Positions 49,691-61,210 of a stretch of 64,000 nucleotides of DNA are shown piece by piece (positions within the stretch are counted from its first letter, which is position 1; the number at the start of each line of letters is the position of its first letter). Where the stretch lies: contig VZRS01002447.1 in NCBI GenBank assembly GCA_013398055.1, forward strand, positions 61,163 through 125,162, read 5' to 3'. Under the pieces are notes generated by a model. The model worked only from the letters and a program-made list of their open reading frames with translations, ran no database searches and was not told where the DNA came from. Source of the stretch: Ifrita kowaldi (lineage: Eukaryota > Chordata > Aves > Passeriformes > Cinclosomatidae). A program made the position numbers and the translations under genes.

Positions 49691-52600
49691 CCTCCCATCC
49701 CAGAACCTCATGGTCCCTCCTGGCTCCAGGACTCTATGTTTCAGAAGCAAACAAAGCTCTCCCTTCTTCCCTGCCCCACCCTGTTTTTCCTGAGGTCTCC
49801 CTACTCCAGTGCCCAGGTGTAGGTCGTAGCTTGTATGACAGAAGGGCGCATTAAAAAATCCAGACTCAAATTACACCTACGCTTCCAGTTCCAGAAAGGT
49901 TAAAGAAAGCTTTACCTTCTGTCTACAGCAAGTAAAGTGTACTGGAGAGCATGTCCAATAGGACATCAGAAAAACATTTACCCTTTCAGACCCAACCCTG
50001 GGCTTCCTCCCATGTCAGACTGTTTTTATTTTCTCACCCTCTGACTCTTCTTTAAACTTCACCAGTTAGGAGATGCTCCTACACTCAGATCTAGGAGTAA
50101 CTTGAGAAGACTGCAACCTGAGGACTAGCAGGTACTGCAGTCTAATTTACCAAAGTGCAGCAGCACTCAGGATGGTGGCTCAGGTGTGCAGGGGCACAAG
50201 TTTCCAAGTGATTTGTTGACAGATTCTTTCCCCTGTCCAGCTCTTAGTCTCCCAGACAACACCCCATTTTGTTGTGTATATACTCAACTGCAACATTGCT
50301 AGAAACTGGCTCAAACAGCACTCCAAAATGCACTCACAAGGCTGACACCAGCGGGACTGCTCCCCCTGCCCCTTCCAAAACCAGTAAAGAAAGGAGGAAC
50401 CATCACAAATCCAGGCCTAGTGAGCTGCTCCCAGCAGCTTAGCAAGGCAAAGGGAGCCCAAGCTGACAGGGCCCGTGACTGTACCTGCAAGCTTTGCCTT
50501 TCCTGATCTTCATTCCATAGTTTATCTCAGCCTGTAACCTCACTGCATGGACCAGGAGAGGTAAGCTCCCATCGCAGCCTCAGTCTTTGCCCAGTCTGTT
50601 AAGTAGAAATACCACTTAGTTAAAAAGCTTTACTGGTATGGCCTTCCTTGGTTCTCAAAAGCAGAACAGATTTCATCCTGGAAAAAGAATTCCTTTTCAG
50701 CGTGTTAAGTTCGAGAACGTTCAAAAACAAGATTAGGCTATTTTGTAATGGATTATTATTATTAAGTAGATTACAGATGGTCCTGCAATTTTAATTGTAT
50801 GGCTGTGGCATTTGGACATACTGCTTCCCCTTGACTGCACAGGCTCCCTGCAGGTCCCTACATGAACTATTTAACCTCTGCTTTAGGCTCCTCTCCTCCC
50901 AACGGGGCTGTCTGTTAAGACTGAAGCCACTTTTGCTCACATCATGATGAGGTTTTCTAATGCAGCAGGTTTGAAAAGCTTCTGAGACTTGTAACTAAAG
51001 TTTTCCATGCAAAGTTGCAATAGAAGCATTCTAACGGCAAATTTAAAAACTATTTCTGGATGTGTATCCAGGGTGAAAGATAAATTCTGAAACGAGGGCC
51101 CTTAAATTGTATACCAGGAGACAGGCAAGCAACCCAAAGTTTGGAAGAAGCCTTGTAGATTCTGTGGTAGACACAGTCACTACTGGCACTCTCTCAGGTA
51201 GCTGGGCTGGCAACCTGAATACATGATTCCTGCTGGAGGAAGGAAGATGCAACCTCCCCCACTTCCCAAAGATGAGGGATGAGGAATGCTTCCCGCTGAA
51301 GCCACGCCAGGGTAAAACTGGAGAAGAATCACCCCCGGGGACGAGTTGGGGAGAGGAGAGGAATCTCTGTTGGTGCTGCTGACTATGATGAGGACAACAG
51401 TTGTGCAGAACTGGCTGACAGGGATATGGAAATGTTGGTAAATATAACAGTGATTCTCAACAGCTCATATTGTGTGTGAGTGTTGGAGTTGTCACTTTTG
51501 TATGTTGTATAGCTACATTTTCCAAGATTGACTGAAATTATCTAAAGCATGAAAATACATTCTTTTGTAGACTGGATTGGATAAGGAGCTTTTACATCGT
51601 GCTCTGCAACTAAGTGGAAGATGCAGTGGTCTTAGTTTCAGAAAAAAATTGAACTGTGGATGTGTTCAAGGAGTTTCTAAGATGGCTGTGTCATGATGCT
51701 ATTCAAAACAATACTCCTACTTAAGATCTCTGGTGAGAACCAATTTTAACATCAAACTCCTGGAGCTGCAATATTAATTCACACTCCAGTGAAGCCGTTG
51801 CTATGGAATAGCCAAAACATAATTCACCGACTTTGATGGGCAACAAAGCACAGAAAACATCTACTTTGTTTTCCAAATACTGGTGAGTCAGTGTTTTACA
51901 CACAGCAGCCAAATTTCATTCCTCAGGAGGTAGAATAAATTATTACTTAATTGTGACAAACAAGCAGACCATATCAGACCATGGATATAATGAATCAGTC
52001 TGTGAAGAAATTCCGCCTTGAGTCACAGAGCAGCACATTTTTGTCCTGCAATAAGACACTCTTTAAATAAGTTAACTGGTTCCTGCATTAGTTTCTACTC
52101 TAAGACCTGTCACGAATATTGTGTAACTCATTCTAGAAACTCCCATAGCTCTGCAAAATTTAACATTTTGTAGAACTTCTACTATTACATGCAGACGCTG
52201 TTTCTTTTTTTCCTGGGGGATTCCTAATAGGCATGCTATCCCACAGTGAATTTTGTTACTAAAATGGAGATTAATACATTCAAGCCACGTAAGCAAGTTA
52301 GTTTAGGTTCATCAGCAGCTCCTTAACAAAAGGACAAACAAACAAAACACCCAAATATTTTACACCAATGCTTGTAGGAATTTGGCATGTTATCCTCTGC
52401 AAAGGAAGCTAAGGGAGTTAAACAAATCCAGCACCAGTCCTGCCACGAGCCTCTTAAACCACAGAGCACACAATATGTGCACAGGTCAGGCTATCAATTG
52501 TATAAAAAAATCCACTGAAGACTCTTAGCATTTCAGAGGGGTACTTTTTTGGGGGAAAAAAAATAAAAGTCTGCCCAGCTTTTATTTCTTAAATTTAAAA

Positions 52601-53239
52601 AAATGCAGTCATCTGCATAAACTCACATTTTTTCAACAGAGGCAAGAATTTACCTTATTAATCAATGTCATCCCGTTATTCATTTGTAAGCTCTGTACTG
52701 GGACAAAAATATTTTTCCATGATTTTTATACAAAAAAAATCACCTTTCCACAGCTTGGGTGGGATTCTTGCTCTCCAGTCTCCTGCTTGTACCTTCACTT
52801 CACTATCCTCTATTTAATTGCTTCATCAGCTCAGCTGTTCATCCTGGAAAGGATGTCTGGCTTCTGTCATGGGCAGCTAGGATGGGTCCATAAGTCACAT
52901 GCATCCAGAGGAGCTCCAGGGTAAGTTTGTGCATCAAAGTAAACCCGTGAGACCCATGGAATAAGCCTTCCCCCTTTCATGCCTATTGTGGGCAATAGTG
53001 AACAACTTCTAGTCATTTTTTTATGACTTCGATCTACAAAAGGAACAGGAGAATCTCAGGCAGGCGAAACCAAAGCTACATTCAAAAGTTTTTGGCTGTA
53101 CCAGGAGAGCTGCATGACCTGAATTTATCATATATTTGAGAATCTAGACTGGAAATTGCTGTAAAAAAATCTGGATTTTTTTCTCCCCATGAAAATTTGT
53201 TGTATTGCACATTGACTTCAAAGTGTTTAATAAAGGAAA

Positions 53240-53580
53240 AAAAAGTAAACTGTTGTAGGCTATTTATACTGGGTAGCCAAGGCTTTGAGAATTCTATTGA
53301 TATTGAACTAATGCAGTTAGTAGCTCGACTGCAAGAGGCACAACCCTTATCGTGCTAATTACAAGTCGGATGGAGCCAATCGAACAATACTGGATTATTA
53401 AGGTCTTACTGTACATTCTCAGGCTGTTAATATCTATTAGATTACAGATGCATTATACTGAGTGCTCATTTCAGCAGCAGATTAGAAAGTACATTTATAA
53501 TGCTGGCTACCCTTTGGGTGCATCATGGTATTTACATACCATATGTCAGTATGAGATTACAGAATGATTTATGCCTTTTG
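53240..53580. promoter_or_regulatory. Strong candidate conserved non-coding element (enhancer-like)
   Basis: About 340 bp of complex, non-repetitive AT-rich sequence contains GCTAATTAC (TAATTA at 53356-53361), CAATCGAACAATAC (SOX-like), ATTATTAAGG, CTGTTAATATC and TTAGATTACAG. CpGs are retained in CGTGC, GTCGG and ATCGAAC. Low repetitiveness with stacked homeodomain and SOX words is the usual look of a deeply conserved enhancer. The short plus-strand frame at 53352-53567 inside it is judged to be chance. Confidence 0.38.
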
Positions 53581-54579
53581 CCCAGACCTTTCAGTAAACT
53601 GCAACTGGCTCCAGTAAACAACAAAGCTGAAACACCATCCCAACCTGACTCTGATAATTCAGCTCTCAGGAAAAGACTACCAGTGACTAGTACAATCACA
53701 CTTCATTCAAAGCAACAACTGACTTGCCCTTTCTCAACACAACTAAGTGATCCATGCTGGGTTTCCTGTTGAGAGGGACACAGAAGATGAACTAGGAAGG
53801 TGTGCTTCACTACTAACAAGCTAGTCCTAAGGTGCATGCAGGGAAAAAAAGTGAATAGTCATCTCATTTTCTTGGAAAAAAGAGCTGCCCCCAAATCCAT
53901 GCCAGCTACCAACACTTGGGTACCCCAGTTCCTTCTACAATAACCAGACAATAACTGCCAACCAGTGAACAAAACACGCTGTACTTGGGCAATTGTTATT
54001 AAAAATAGTTACTCAAATACACTATTGATAATTTCAGCAGCATGCATCAAAAGAGCTAAAGAGCAAGTACCTAGATGCATGCACAAACAGATTAATCAGT
54101 GAAAAAATCTAAGGCAGTGTAGGAAAATACATTGCTTTGATATACTTGATTAGTGGTTCCAAAATGGCAGTGAAGAACACTGGGATTTAACACAGTGTTA
54201 TCTGTCTAAAGTTGAATGCAAGATATTTGAACATGTATCTATGCAAGGTATTTTAAAGACAACACGTCAAATGAGTTGTTACACTCAGACCAATGAAAAA
54301 TGGTGTAAAATTTTAACTTAATAGTGCATCAGCTGTGTATACACAGGCATGCACAGCAGTCTGTACCTCACCTTCAGTATGTAAAGCTGTCATGCACCAA
54401 AAATAAGGGTGTTTGATTACTATACCACCAGGTTTGTTAAGTTTTGCTGTTTCAGAGACTATGAACAGCATGGGCAGGAGAAAAAAGCTCACCTGATTGA
54501 GTTGTCCCTTTCATACCCAGCTATTTTGCCTTTTACTTTTTCTAACCTAGTCACACCTTTGATTATGTTTCAGTAAGAG

Positions 54580-54770
54580 AGATGGCAGTGACAGCAAAAG
54601 GAAACTATCATCTTTTATTAGGAAGATTTCCAGGATGATGGCAGATGAAAGCAGCAGGACATCAACATCACGTCTGCCTTTATCGCCCTTTATCTGAAGG
54701 TTTTGTCCATTAGCTGCATGTCAAAACCCAATTACACGTGGAACAGAAATGGAAAGGCTAAGCAGCAGAA
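54580..54770. promoter_or_regulatory. Candidate conserved non-coding element with an E-box
   Basis: The AT-rich segment carries a CACGTG E-box (54735-54740) directly next to CAATTAC, GATA-like TTATCG/TTATCT words and a CATTAGCTGCATG stretch. The density of developmental binding words and retained CpGs in AT-rich context suggest constraint. Conservation was not tested. Confidence 0.28.
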
Positions 54771-56130
54771 GAATCCCTCACTTTCCCTCTTATTTAGTTA
54801 GTAAAGGAGGCTCACTAATCTGTAGGGACATAAGGGTATTAAATGCTGCAGTACAGCACAAGCCTGGGAGATTCAGCCTCATAAATATTTCAATGGCAGC
54901 AAGAACAGAGTGAGATCAAAATATCTTGTCTGTCATCAGCTTTGTCTGGTCTAACAGGTATCCGTGCCTCCTGAAAATATCCCATTAGCGGGAGGGGACA
55001 CTTGGATGAGGATCAATTTCAGCTACTATCCTATGCTGCCATCCTCTCCCCTTCCATGGCAGCAACTGTACAGCCTTCTGAGAGAGCAAGCACAGAGGAA
55101 GGGCTTGAGAAATAGATGCTTGTCAAAGCATGAAGGTTTTTCTTTCTACCATAGCTTACTACTAGCCTGTGACAGACAACAGAAAGCCTTTTGCCAAAGA
55201 GTGGGGCAATTCCTTTGAGAATTAGTTCAATTCCTTTCTTGACTAATGAAGGGGGGCTGGGGGGAGGCAGAACACAGAATTTTATCTAGAGCTAAAAAGC
55301 TACATGTGTCTTCAAAGCCATTTACCTTTGCCCCTGCTGGACGCACTGCTGGAGGTCAAGTATTAGGCTGCTGTTCTCTTCTTCCTTCTTGGTTCCACAG
55401 CTGAACACGAAGCTTGAAACAAATCTCTGTAACTTACAGTGTTTGTTTCCACAACATTCAGGTTGGTGATAACATCCCAGCCTATTTCCACATCTGTACA
55501 AGTGAAATAACAGGGAGAAAAGGGGGCACTGGGGGAGGAGGAGATTTGGTAGGGTATAACCGTTCTCTGACACAAGGAAAGTGTTTGTGCACCAGTCCAA
55601 GAATTCATTCCAGGAAAACTCAGGCAAAACTAGCATGCAGGGACAACATAATAGACTTTACAGATGCCAAGTTTAACCACCTGAAATTGAAAAAAATCTT
55701 TGTTCCAGGTCATGATAGTAAATATACACCAACAGAAACTAGACCACATGTATCCTGGACCAGTACTGGTAGGAGAATGTTTTCAACTTTCCAGGCCTGA
55801 CCTTGAATGGAAGAATCAAAGAAAAATCTCAGCTGAATTTAAAAGACAGCATAAGAATATAAATCACTATTGCATCCAAGGCAGTTCTGTTTTCTTTCTT
55901 TCAAAACACTGCATGAATACTTTGTATCATTTTAGGCTGCTGCTGTATTGCTCAGAAATACTGCTGCATCTGGGAATATGAATTTCTCCACTGAAAAACA
56001 ATGGTAGTTTGTACAGTGGAGTTACAACAGTGAAAAAATTGAAACCTTGAAGGTCTCTGCTTGGCAGAAGTGAAACACAGCTCCATAGATGTTTTATTTA
56101 TTCAGTGACTGTAGAAGGAAACATGCCCTC

Positions 56131-56153
56131 ATTTATTTATTTGTTTATTTATT
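56131..56153. repeat. (ATTT)n simple repeat
   Basis: The tetranucleotide ATTT/TTTA repeats about five times with one G interruption. Confidence 0.85.
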
Positions 56154-56980
56154 CCCTTCTTGATCCAGCTAGGCCCACAGACCTTGGCTGGTAGTTTCAC
56201 TGAAGCACAAGTCTCCTTGGTGCCTCCTACAGCTACAGGGAAACAAGAATACTTTGTAATTATTACCTGTTGTTCACACTGCAACATCAATTCCCTCTAC
56301 TGCCTAGAAAAAAGTAACTTTTTTCCTTCTAAATAAACACTGGAATTTATGTTTCACACAGTTCTATCCCTCCTTTTCTCCGCCCGGGAATTAGGAGGAG
56401 ATCTGCAATTCAAGATGCCCTTTAGCTAGGGAGGGATGGTATGGTTCTCTCCTGGACTGCAAGGCTGACAGCAAAACTAGACCTTCATCTTCTCCAGAAA
56501 AAAAAAACGACCTTGCTTGGTTTTTAATGCTGATGAGAATGCTCTTTATATGCAATACTGATACAAAGGTTTCTCACTGTATTTGCCTATTTTCCAGCAT
56601 TCTGTGGTATCCACTTCTTTCTGCACATGACACAAGTAAAATACAGACCCCACTAACTGCTCTGTCACTTACAAGCAATAGAAAATGCTTCCTAAAAATC
56701 AGTTGTTTTATCCTTCAACCCTCTTGTCTCTCCTCTTAGGATAAGTAATTTTATTTTGTGTCAATTTAGAAAAAAAATTGTGCTAACCACCTCAGCAGCA
56801 ACACAGTCCAACAAACCTATTCTATTTCAGGCAACATATGGTTACTCAAGACAAACCAAAAGGCCTCGTATCTTTTATTTCGCATTAGAAGTTTCTTATA
56901 CTCATTCACACATTCTTATATGCAGCCAAAATCTACTAAACTCAGCCTAAAACTATTGCCTCACCCCAATACAAACTTGG

Positions 56981-58250
56981 GTTTAGGAAACAAAGTAAGT
57001 TTTATTTTAAAGTGAAAAGGAAGCACATGAATACCATAGCACAGTGTGTAAAAACAGAGTCATTCTCAGCAATCTGGAAAGGGAATATGTAATTACTGGG
57101 TTGTTGCTAAAAGAAATCAGATTCTTTGAAATAGATAATAATGGTTATAAATTTAAGTAGTTCTAGAACATTTCCACATTTCCCAACAATAATCCAAAAT
57201 ATGTCAGATGTCTTGAGGTGAACACTTGCTATTTACCCTACACCCAAAGCAAATACATGGAATACTTTAAATGTTATTTCTAAAGCATCTTCAACTTATG
57301 AACACAGAGTGTCTGCACTTTGGCAATCCTCCAGAGAAAGATCTTCAACTGACTCTGAAGAAAGGAATTTAAAAGGGCATCAAAATGTTAGACTTCTCAC
57401 AAAATACAAATATAACCCCATTTAATTAGGGGAACAGTTTAAGATACACGCCTTGGAAGCAGAGAAGCACAGAGTTTTTAAAATGCCAGGGAACGAAAGA
57501 GTAACATTATAAAACATTTAACTCAAAATCAGAACAGTTCTTTAATAATTGCAAATGAACTTTTTACAATATCAGTTTTCTAACTTTCTGGGCACACTTC
57601 CTGGTAAACACTTGAGCATCCTCCGTGAGTTACAAAGAGTAAGTTTCCTGTGTTATACAGCTAAAAAAACCTGGACATTCATAACAACTTGGCATCACAT
57701 CTTCTTTTAAAAAACAGATCACACAATAATTTAGACAGCATTTATAGCATTATAAAATCAGACTCCCCCCTCTTTAATCACTCACAAGAGCAGTCATTAA
57801 GAATACAACAGCTTTAGGAATACAAACAATGAGGATGTAAAACTATCTGTGCAAAACTGCATTATTTTTACTGTCTAAAATTTCAGGGAAGTAACACCGC
57901 CAAAAGCAGAGAGAGGATAACAAAGACAAACAGTCATGAAAGCAATGCTACCTTAGATTTTCAAACAGAAATTACATTATGAAGTAAATATTAGGTAAAG
58001 AAAAAAAAAAATCTGATGGCACCTTGAACAACAATGACAAGTGTCCTGGAAATTGCAGTTGAGCAGGAATTGATACAGGTTCATGTTAGAGTCTCTTTCA
58101 AGAGTAGCAATTGATTTGGGGGTATCAACTCTAGCATTTCTTTCCATGCAAAAATCTATCTTTCCAACATCTTTGCTTTGCGGGCTACTAATGCATTTAA
58201 GAATGAGCAGTCTTTTGAGGAGTGTGCTTTCTTCCATGCATCTGAAATCT
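56981..58250 (-). other. ADSS2: ADSS2 3' untranslated region (inferred extent)
   Basis: Downstream of the TAA on the minus strand lies about 1.27 kb of AT-rich sequence without splice-like structure. It runs to an AATAAA signal at 57001-57006. ATTAAA-type alternatives occur at 57773-57778, 57541-57546 and 57421-57426 and could give shorter transcripts. The end point is inferred from the signal, not observed. A minus-strand reading frame at 57977-58237 lies wholly in this UTR and is not a gene. Confidence 0.6.
57001..57006 (-). terminator. Poly(A) signal AATAAA, probable main ADSS2 3' end
   Basis: The plus strand reads TTTATT, so the minus strand carries AATAAA. On the minus strand it is followed within about 50 nt by a GU-rich stretch (plus strand about 56965-56985, minus TTGTATTGGGGTG), the expected downstream element. 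It is the first canonical hexamer after the stop codon. Confidence 0.6.
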
Positions 58251-58303
58251 TTAAAACAGCTGGATCATTGATTCTCTGGATTTCCCTACTCCAATCCATT
58301 TAA
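58251..58303 (-). CDS. ADSS2: ADSS2, last coding exon with stop codon
   Basis: This exon follows a CTGCAG acceptor (AG at 58304-58305). The two nucleotides TT complete the split Val codon. It then encodes KWIGVGKSRESMIQLF and ends with TAA at 58251-58253 (plus strand TTA). The GVGKSR segment corresponds to the guanine-contacting C-terminal loop of the family (STGPDR in E. coli PurA). The C-terminus has the normal family length. Together with the two exons upstream, the window encodes 99 complete residues of the C-terminus with no disruption, so this is the functional gene end and not a processed pseudogene, which would lack introns. Confidence 0.97.
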
Positions 58304-59031
58304 CTGCAGGAGAGAAAAGCAAACTTTTATTGTAAGTAATACAAAGCAAGAGTGGATTATATCTTATTTAAAGATAAACAAACTCATCTTAAGTACCACA
58401 TTTTGAAGAAAAACACAGCATATACTATTCACATATTAAGAAAGGATAACTTTGTCTGTTATTCTCAAAGAATGCACTAACTTCAAAAAGCAGGTGTTCT
58501 TGAAACTGCCATAATAAATTTATCACTTTTACAGATTATAAGATAAAAGATAGTTAGAAACTATCAGAAAAGTAAAGATTTGCATCATCTCCTAATTCCC
58601 AGCTTTGAATGGAACCACAGGATCACCTTTATTAGGGAGCATAGAGATATATATCAGTTCAGGATCTCTTACTCTCACATATAATTCATCACACATAACA
58701 CACTGACTATGACAGTAGCAAAACTAAACCCCAATTATAACCAATCTAAAAGACACTAGAGCAAGTTATTAAAAAAAAAATAATCTTAACTGAACAAGAA
58801 CTACAGTATAAGCCAAAGAAGGAATGAATATAAAAACTTCTCAAAATTATGAGTTCAACAACTAAATAAAAAGTAGTAAAACCATAATCACCAGTGGCAC
58901 CAGGTACATTACAATAAGCACAGTTACAAACTAGTTCTCAATATTTTGCGTGTTCATTAATACAAAATACCAAATGGGTTTCATGGAGCAGGAATAACCC
59001 AGACAACAAGAAGAAAACCTGTTCTACTTAC
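58304..59031 (-). other. ADSS2: ADSS2 last intron (728 bp)
   Basis: The intron is bounded by GTAAGT and CTGCAG on the minus strand, phase 1. It is AT-rich throughout and I saw no feature inside it. Confidence 0.93.
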
Positions 59032-59181
59032 CAGGAACACCCAACTCCATTTCTATAAAACGAACATAATTTTGTGCATTTACAGGCAGCTCATCGAACG
59101 TCCTCGCATTTGATATGTCTGTAACCCATCCTGGGAGTGTCTCATACTGAACCTCTACTTTGTTTAAGACTTCGTGGTTGG
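59032..59181 (-). CDS. ADSS2: ADSS2, penultimate coding exon
   Basis: The 150-nt exon begins after TTCTCAG (AG at 59182-59183) and ends before GTAAGT (59031 downwards). Both borders are phase 1: the previous exon's G plus CC gives Ala, and its own last G plus TT of the next exon gives Val. The 49 complete codons include LPGW, TDISNAR and ELPVNAQNYVRF. The last two are diagnostic of ADSS2, because ADSS1 has a different stretch there. The segment belongs to the C-terminal part of the fold, close to the nucleotide-binding site. No frameshift or stop is present. A Val stands directly after LPGW where I recall Asn in mammals, which may be a lineage change. Confidence 0.97.
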
Positions 59182-60289
59182 CTGAGAAGCAAACAAAACC
59201 AAAACTTTTATGTCCACGGACACTGTATATTCTCTACTATGAAACACTAATTGTAAAGCTTTTATTCTTTCCTTACACAAAGAGGTTTGCTCATAAGATA
59301 ATACAAACACTGAAGCCACTGAAGTGTCAGGTTTTTTGTTAATACAAGCAAAGGGGGGGAAAAAAAAATCCAGTAGCCACCAGGACTCAGACTTTAGGAA
59401 TTCCAGTGCTCAGTCACATGCATATATTTTGCTGAAACCACAATCTTTTCAGTTCAGAAAACAACTTTTCAGGGAAATAATGAAATAATTCCCCAAAATG
59501 TTCTTTTTTTTTTTTTTTCTGAACAAACACTGAGAACCAGCTCCCCCTTCATGAGGGAATTGTGAAAGCAAAATTAAGAGCTTGTAAGTATCAAGGAGCT
59601 AAAACGTATTTTAAAATAGCACAGGAGTATACTTTTTACTAAACACAGTCGTGAGATTGTAGTTAATACTTCACAGACTTCTGCTGCCCACAGACCCTTT
59701 CCCCCAAAAGTCTACAATGAATTTGCCAACCAGTGTGGAATCCCACAGGATGTATGAACAGTAACTGTTCCCACTGCTTCTCAGAACAGAAGCAGTATTT
59801 TGTCCTTCATTTAGTAACTTGCTACAATGTTGTCCTTTAACTATGAATCCTGTGATGATTTCAAATACTGAAAAACATGCTAGGCATACTGTTCTGGAAT
59901 TGAATCACTCCAGTAATCATCTGAACATTAAGTCTTGGAATCACACAGGGCAGCAAAACAAAGGGCTTAACTCTGAAAATGATCAAAATATACTGATAAA
60001 AAATGGGAAAGGTCAGGCATTCCTTCTTGCCTTCCTGAAAAAGGAGGCATGGTAATTAATGTTATGTAGGATCAAGTCACTCCTGCCAGGACAGCTAGTC
60101 AGCTTGGGAAAGGGTTTGAGGTGCAAGAAGCACAGTAGAGGTGCAAATGCAAAACCACATGCTAATCCCCTCCAGCATGTGTGTAGCCAACGAACTCAAG
60201 CTTAGCACACTGAACAATTTGTCCTGAGGCAGGCAACAGCTTAACAGCAGCAATGCTGTAAGGGCAGCTTTAACAAACTAGGCATTTCA

Positions 60290-60660
60290 AGAAAGGCTGA
60301 AAGAGGACTGCTCTGATGTCCTCAAAGTCTATAACAGCATAGAAATGTGCAAAGGTTTGGACTGAGGTGTTCCCAGGCTAAGGCAAATGATCCTGAACCA
60401 ATACTCGTGGCAATCAGAACAGACAGACAGGCACATTAAGGATGTTGGGTTGTAGAGGCCAAGGATAAGCACTTTATTGTCAGCAGTAACAAGTGAGGTG
60501 CTGTCTGCTGTCCAGGTGATCTGTACAACAGAACAGATACACTCAAAGTGCAAAACCACAACCTGATCTCCCAGCAGTGCAGATGGTTGCTAGCCTCCCT
60601 CTTTCTGAAGAGGGAAGGTGAATGAACACCTAATCTTGCATGTCCACAGGCCTTTTTTTT
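60290..60660 (-). repeat. Possible retroelement relic with AATAAA inside an ADSS2 intron
   Basis: Read on the minus strand, this block differs in texture from the AT-rich intron around it. It contains AATAAA (plus TTTATT at 60473-60478) in a context like the R region of an LTR or the end of a retroposed transcript. I could not find terminal TG/CA boundaries or a target duplication. It could equally be ordinary intron sequence. Confidence 0.2.
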
Positions 60661-61144
60661 CTTTGAAGCCTCCTGATGAGGTTAGAGGGAGATAGCTGAA
60701 ACCCTTTGGTATTGAATGGTCTAAGACTACAATCTTCCATTAGCCCGCATTAGTTCAATTCCTTACTTCCCCATAAGAGAGAAGAAAAAGAAGGGATGCA
60801 TTGTTTGATGTTTTAAATGATTCTTTAATTTTTTTTCCAGCAGGTGCGATATAAGATGATATGTGGTAAAGACATGCCACAAACTGAGCTCAATGTAGTA
60901 CCAGATCTAGTCACCATCTAGATTTCTCTCAGCTTTTCACTGAAGGGATTTATCTTTTAGGGTTTCTAGAATATTCCTTAACTGCTTAAGTACGTTACAG
61001 ACAGCAAATATAATTATATAATTTGGCAAGTGATGTGATGCTACTTCCAACTCAGAAAAAATAGCTCAGATTTGGGACCTTGGACCCATTGTAAGAGAAA
61101 GATCCTCCAGCAATTTCCAGAAACTGAACATGAAAATACTCATA

Positions 61145-61210
61145 TAGGTCAGACCAAAGGTGCATCTATAATAGTGTCCCAGCTCTTTAATCTACAGCAA
61201 ATGCCCAGGG
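61145..61210. repeat. Ancient CR1-like interspersed repeat fragment
   Basis: The segment opens with GGTCAGACCAAAGGTGCATC and continues with partly matching words including AGTGTCCCAG, TCTACAG and ATGCCCAGGG. From memory this closely resembles a dispersed element very common in turtle, crocodile and amphibian genomes, associated there with CR1-type LINEs. It is degraded and lies inside an ADSS2 intron. The exact subfamily cannot be named by eye. Confidence 0.5.

Larger units (their letters stand above)
47640..56980. other. Intergenic block beyond the ADSS2 3' end, no gene recognised
   Basis: The block is AT-rich with no exon or RNA gene that I can support. It holds an A-rich low-complexity tract (47889-47955), a CR1-like fragment (49570-49690), two enhancer-like islands (53240-53580, 54580-54770) and a TTTA repeat (56131-56153). 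Reading frames of 60-130 codons occur but resemble no known protein. Confidence 0.7.

Noticed and set aside
1..56980. C1orf100, ZBTB18 or AKT3 exons expected from human synteny
   Set aside because: I looked for recognisable wording (a long zinc-finger/BTB frame for ZBTB18, short conserved exons for C1orf100) and saw none. Small diverged exons of C1orf100 could still be missed by eye; a tblastn search would settle it.
60329..60559. Minus-strand frame containing ITWTADSTSLVTADNKVLILGLYNPTS, recalling a WD40 repeat
   Set aside because: Only one short WD-like stretch is present, with no GH or WD dipeptides in the right places and no neighbouring repeats. It lies inside an ADSS2 intron.
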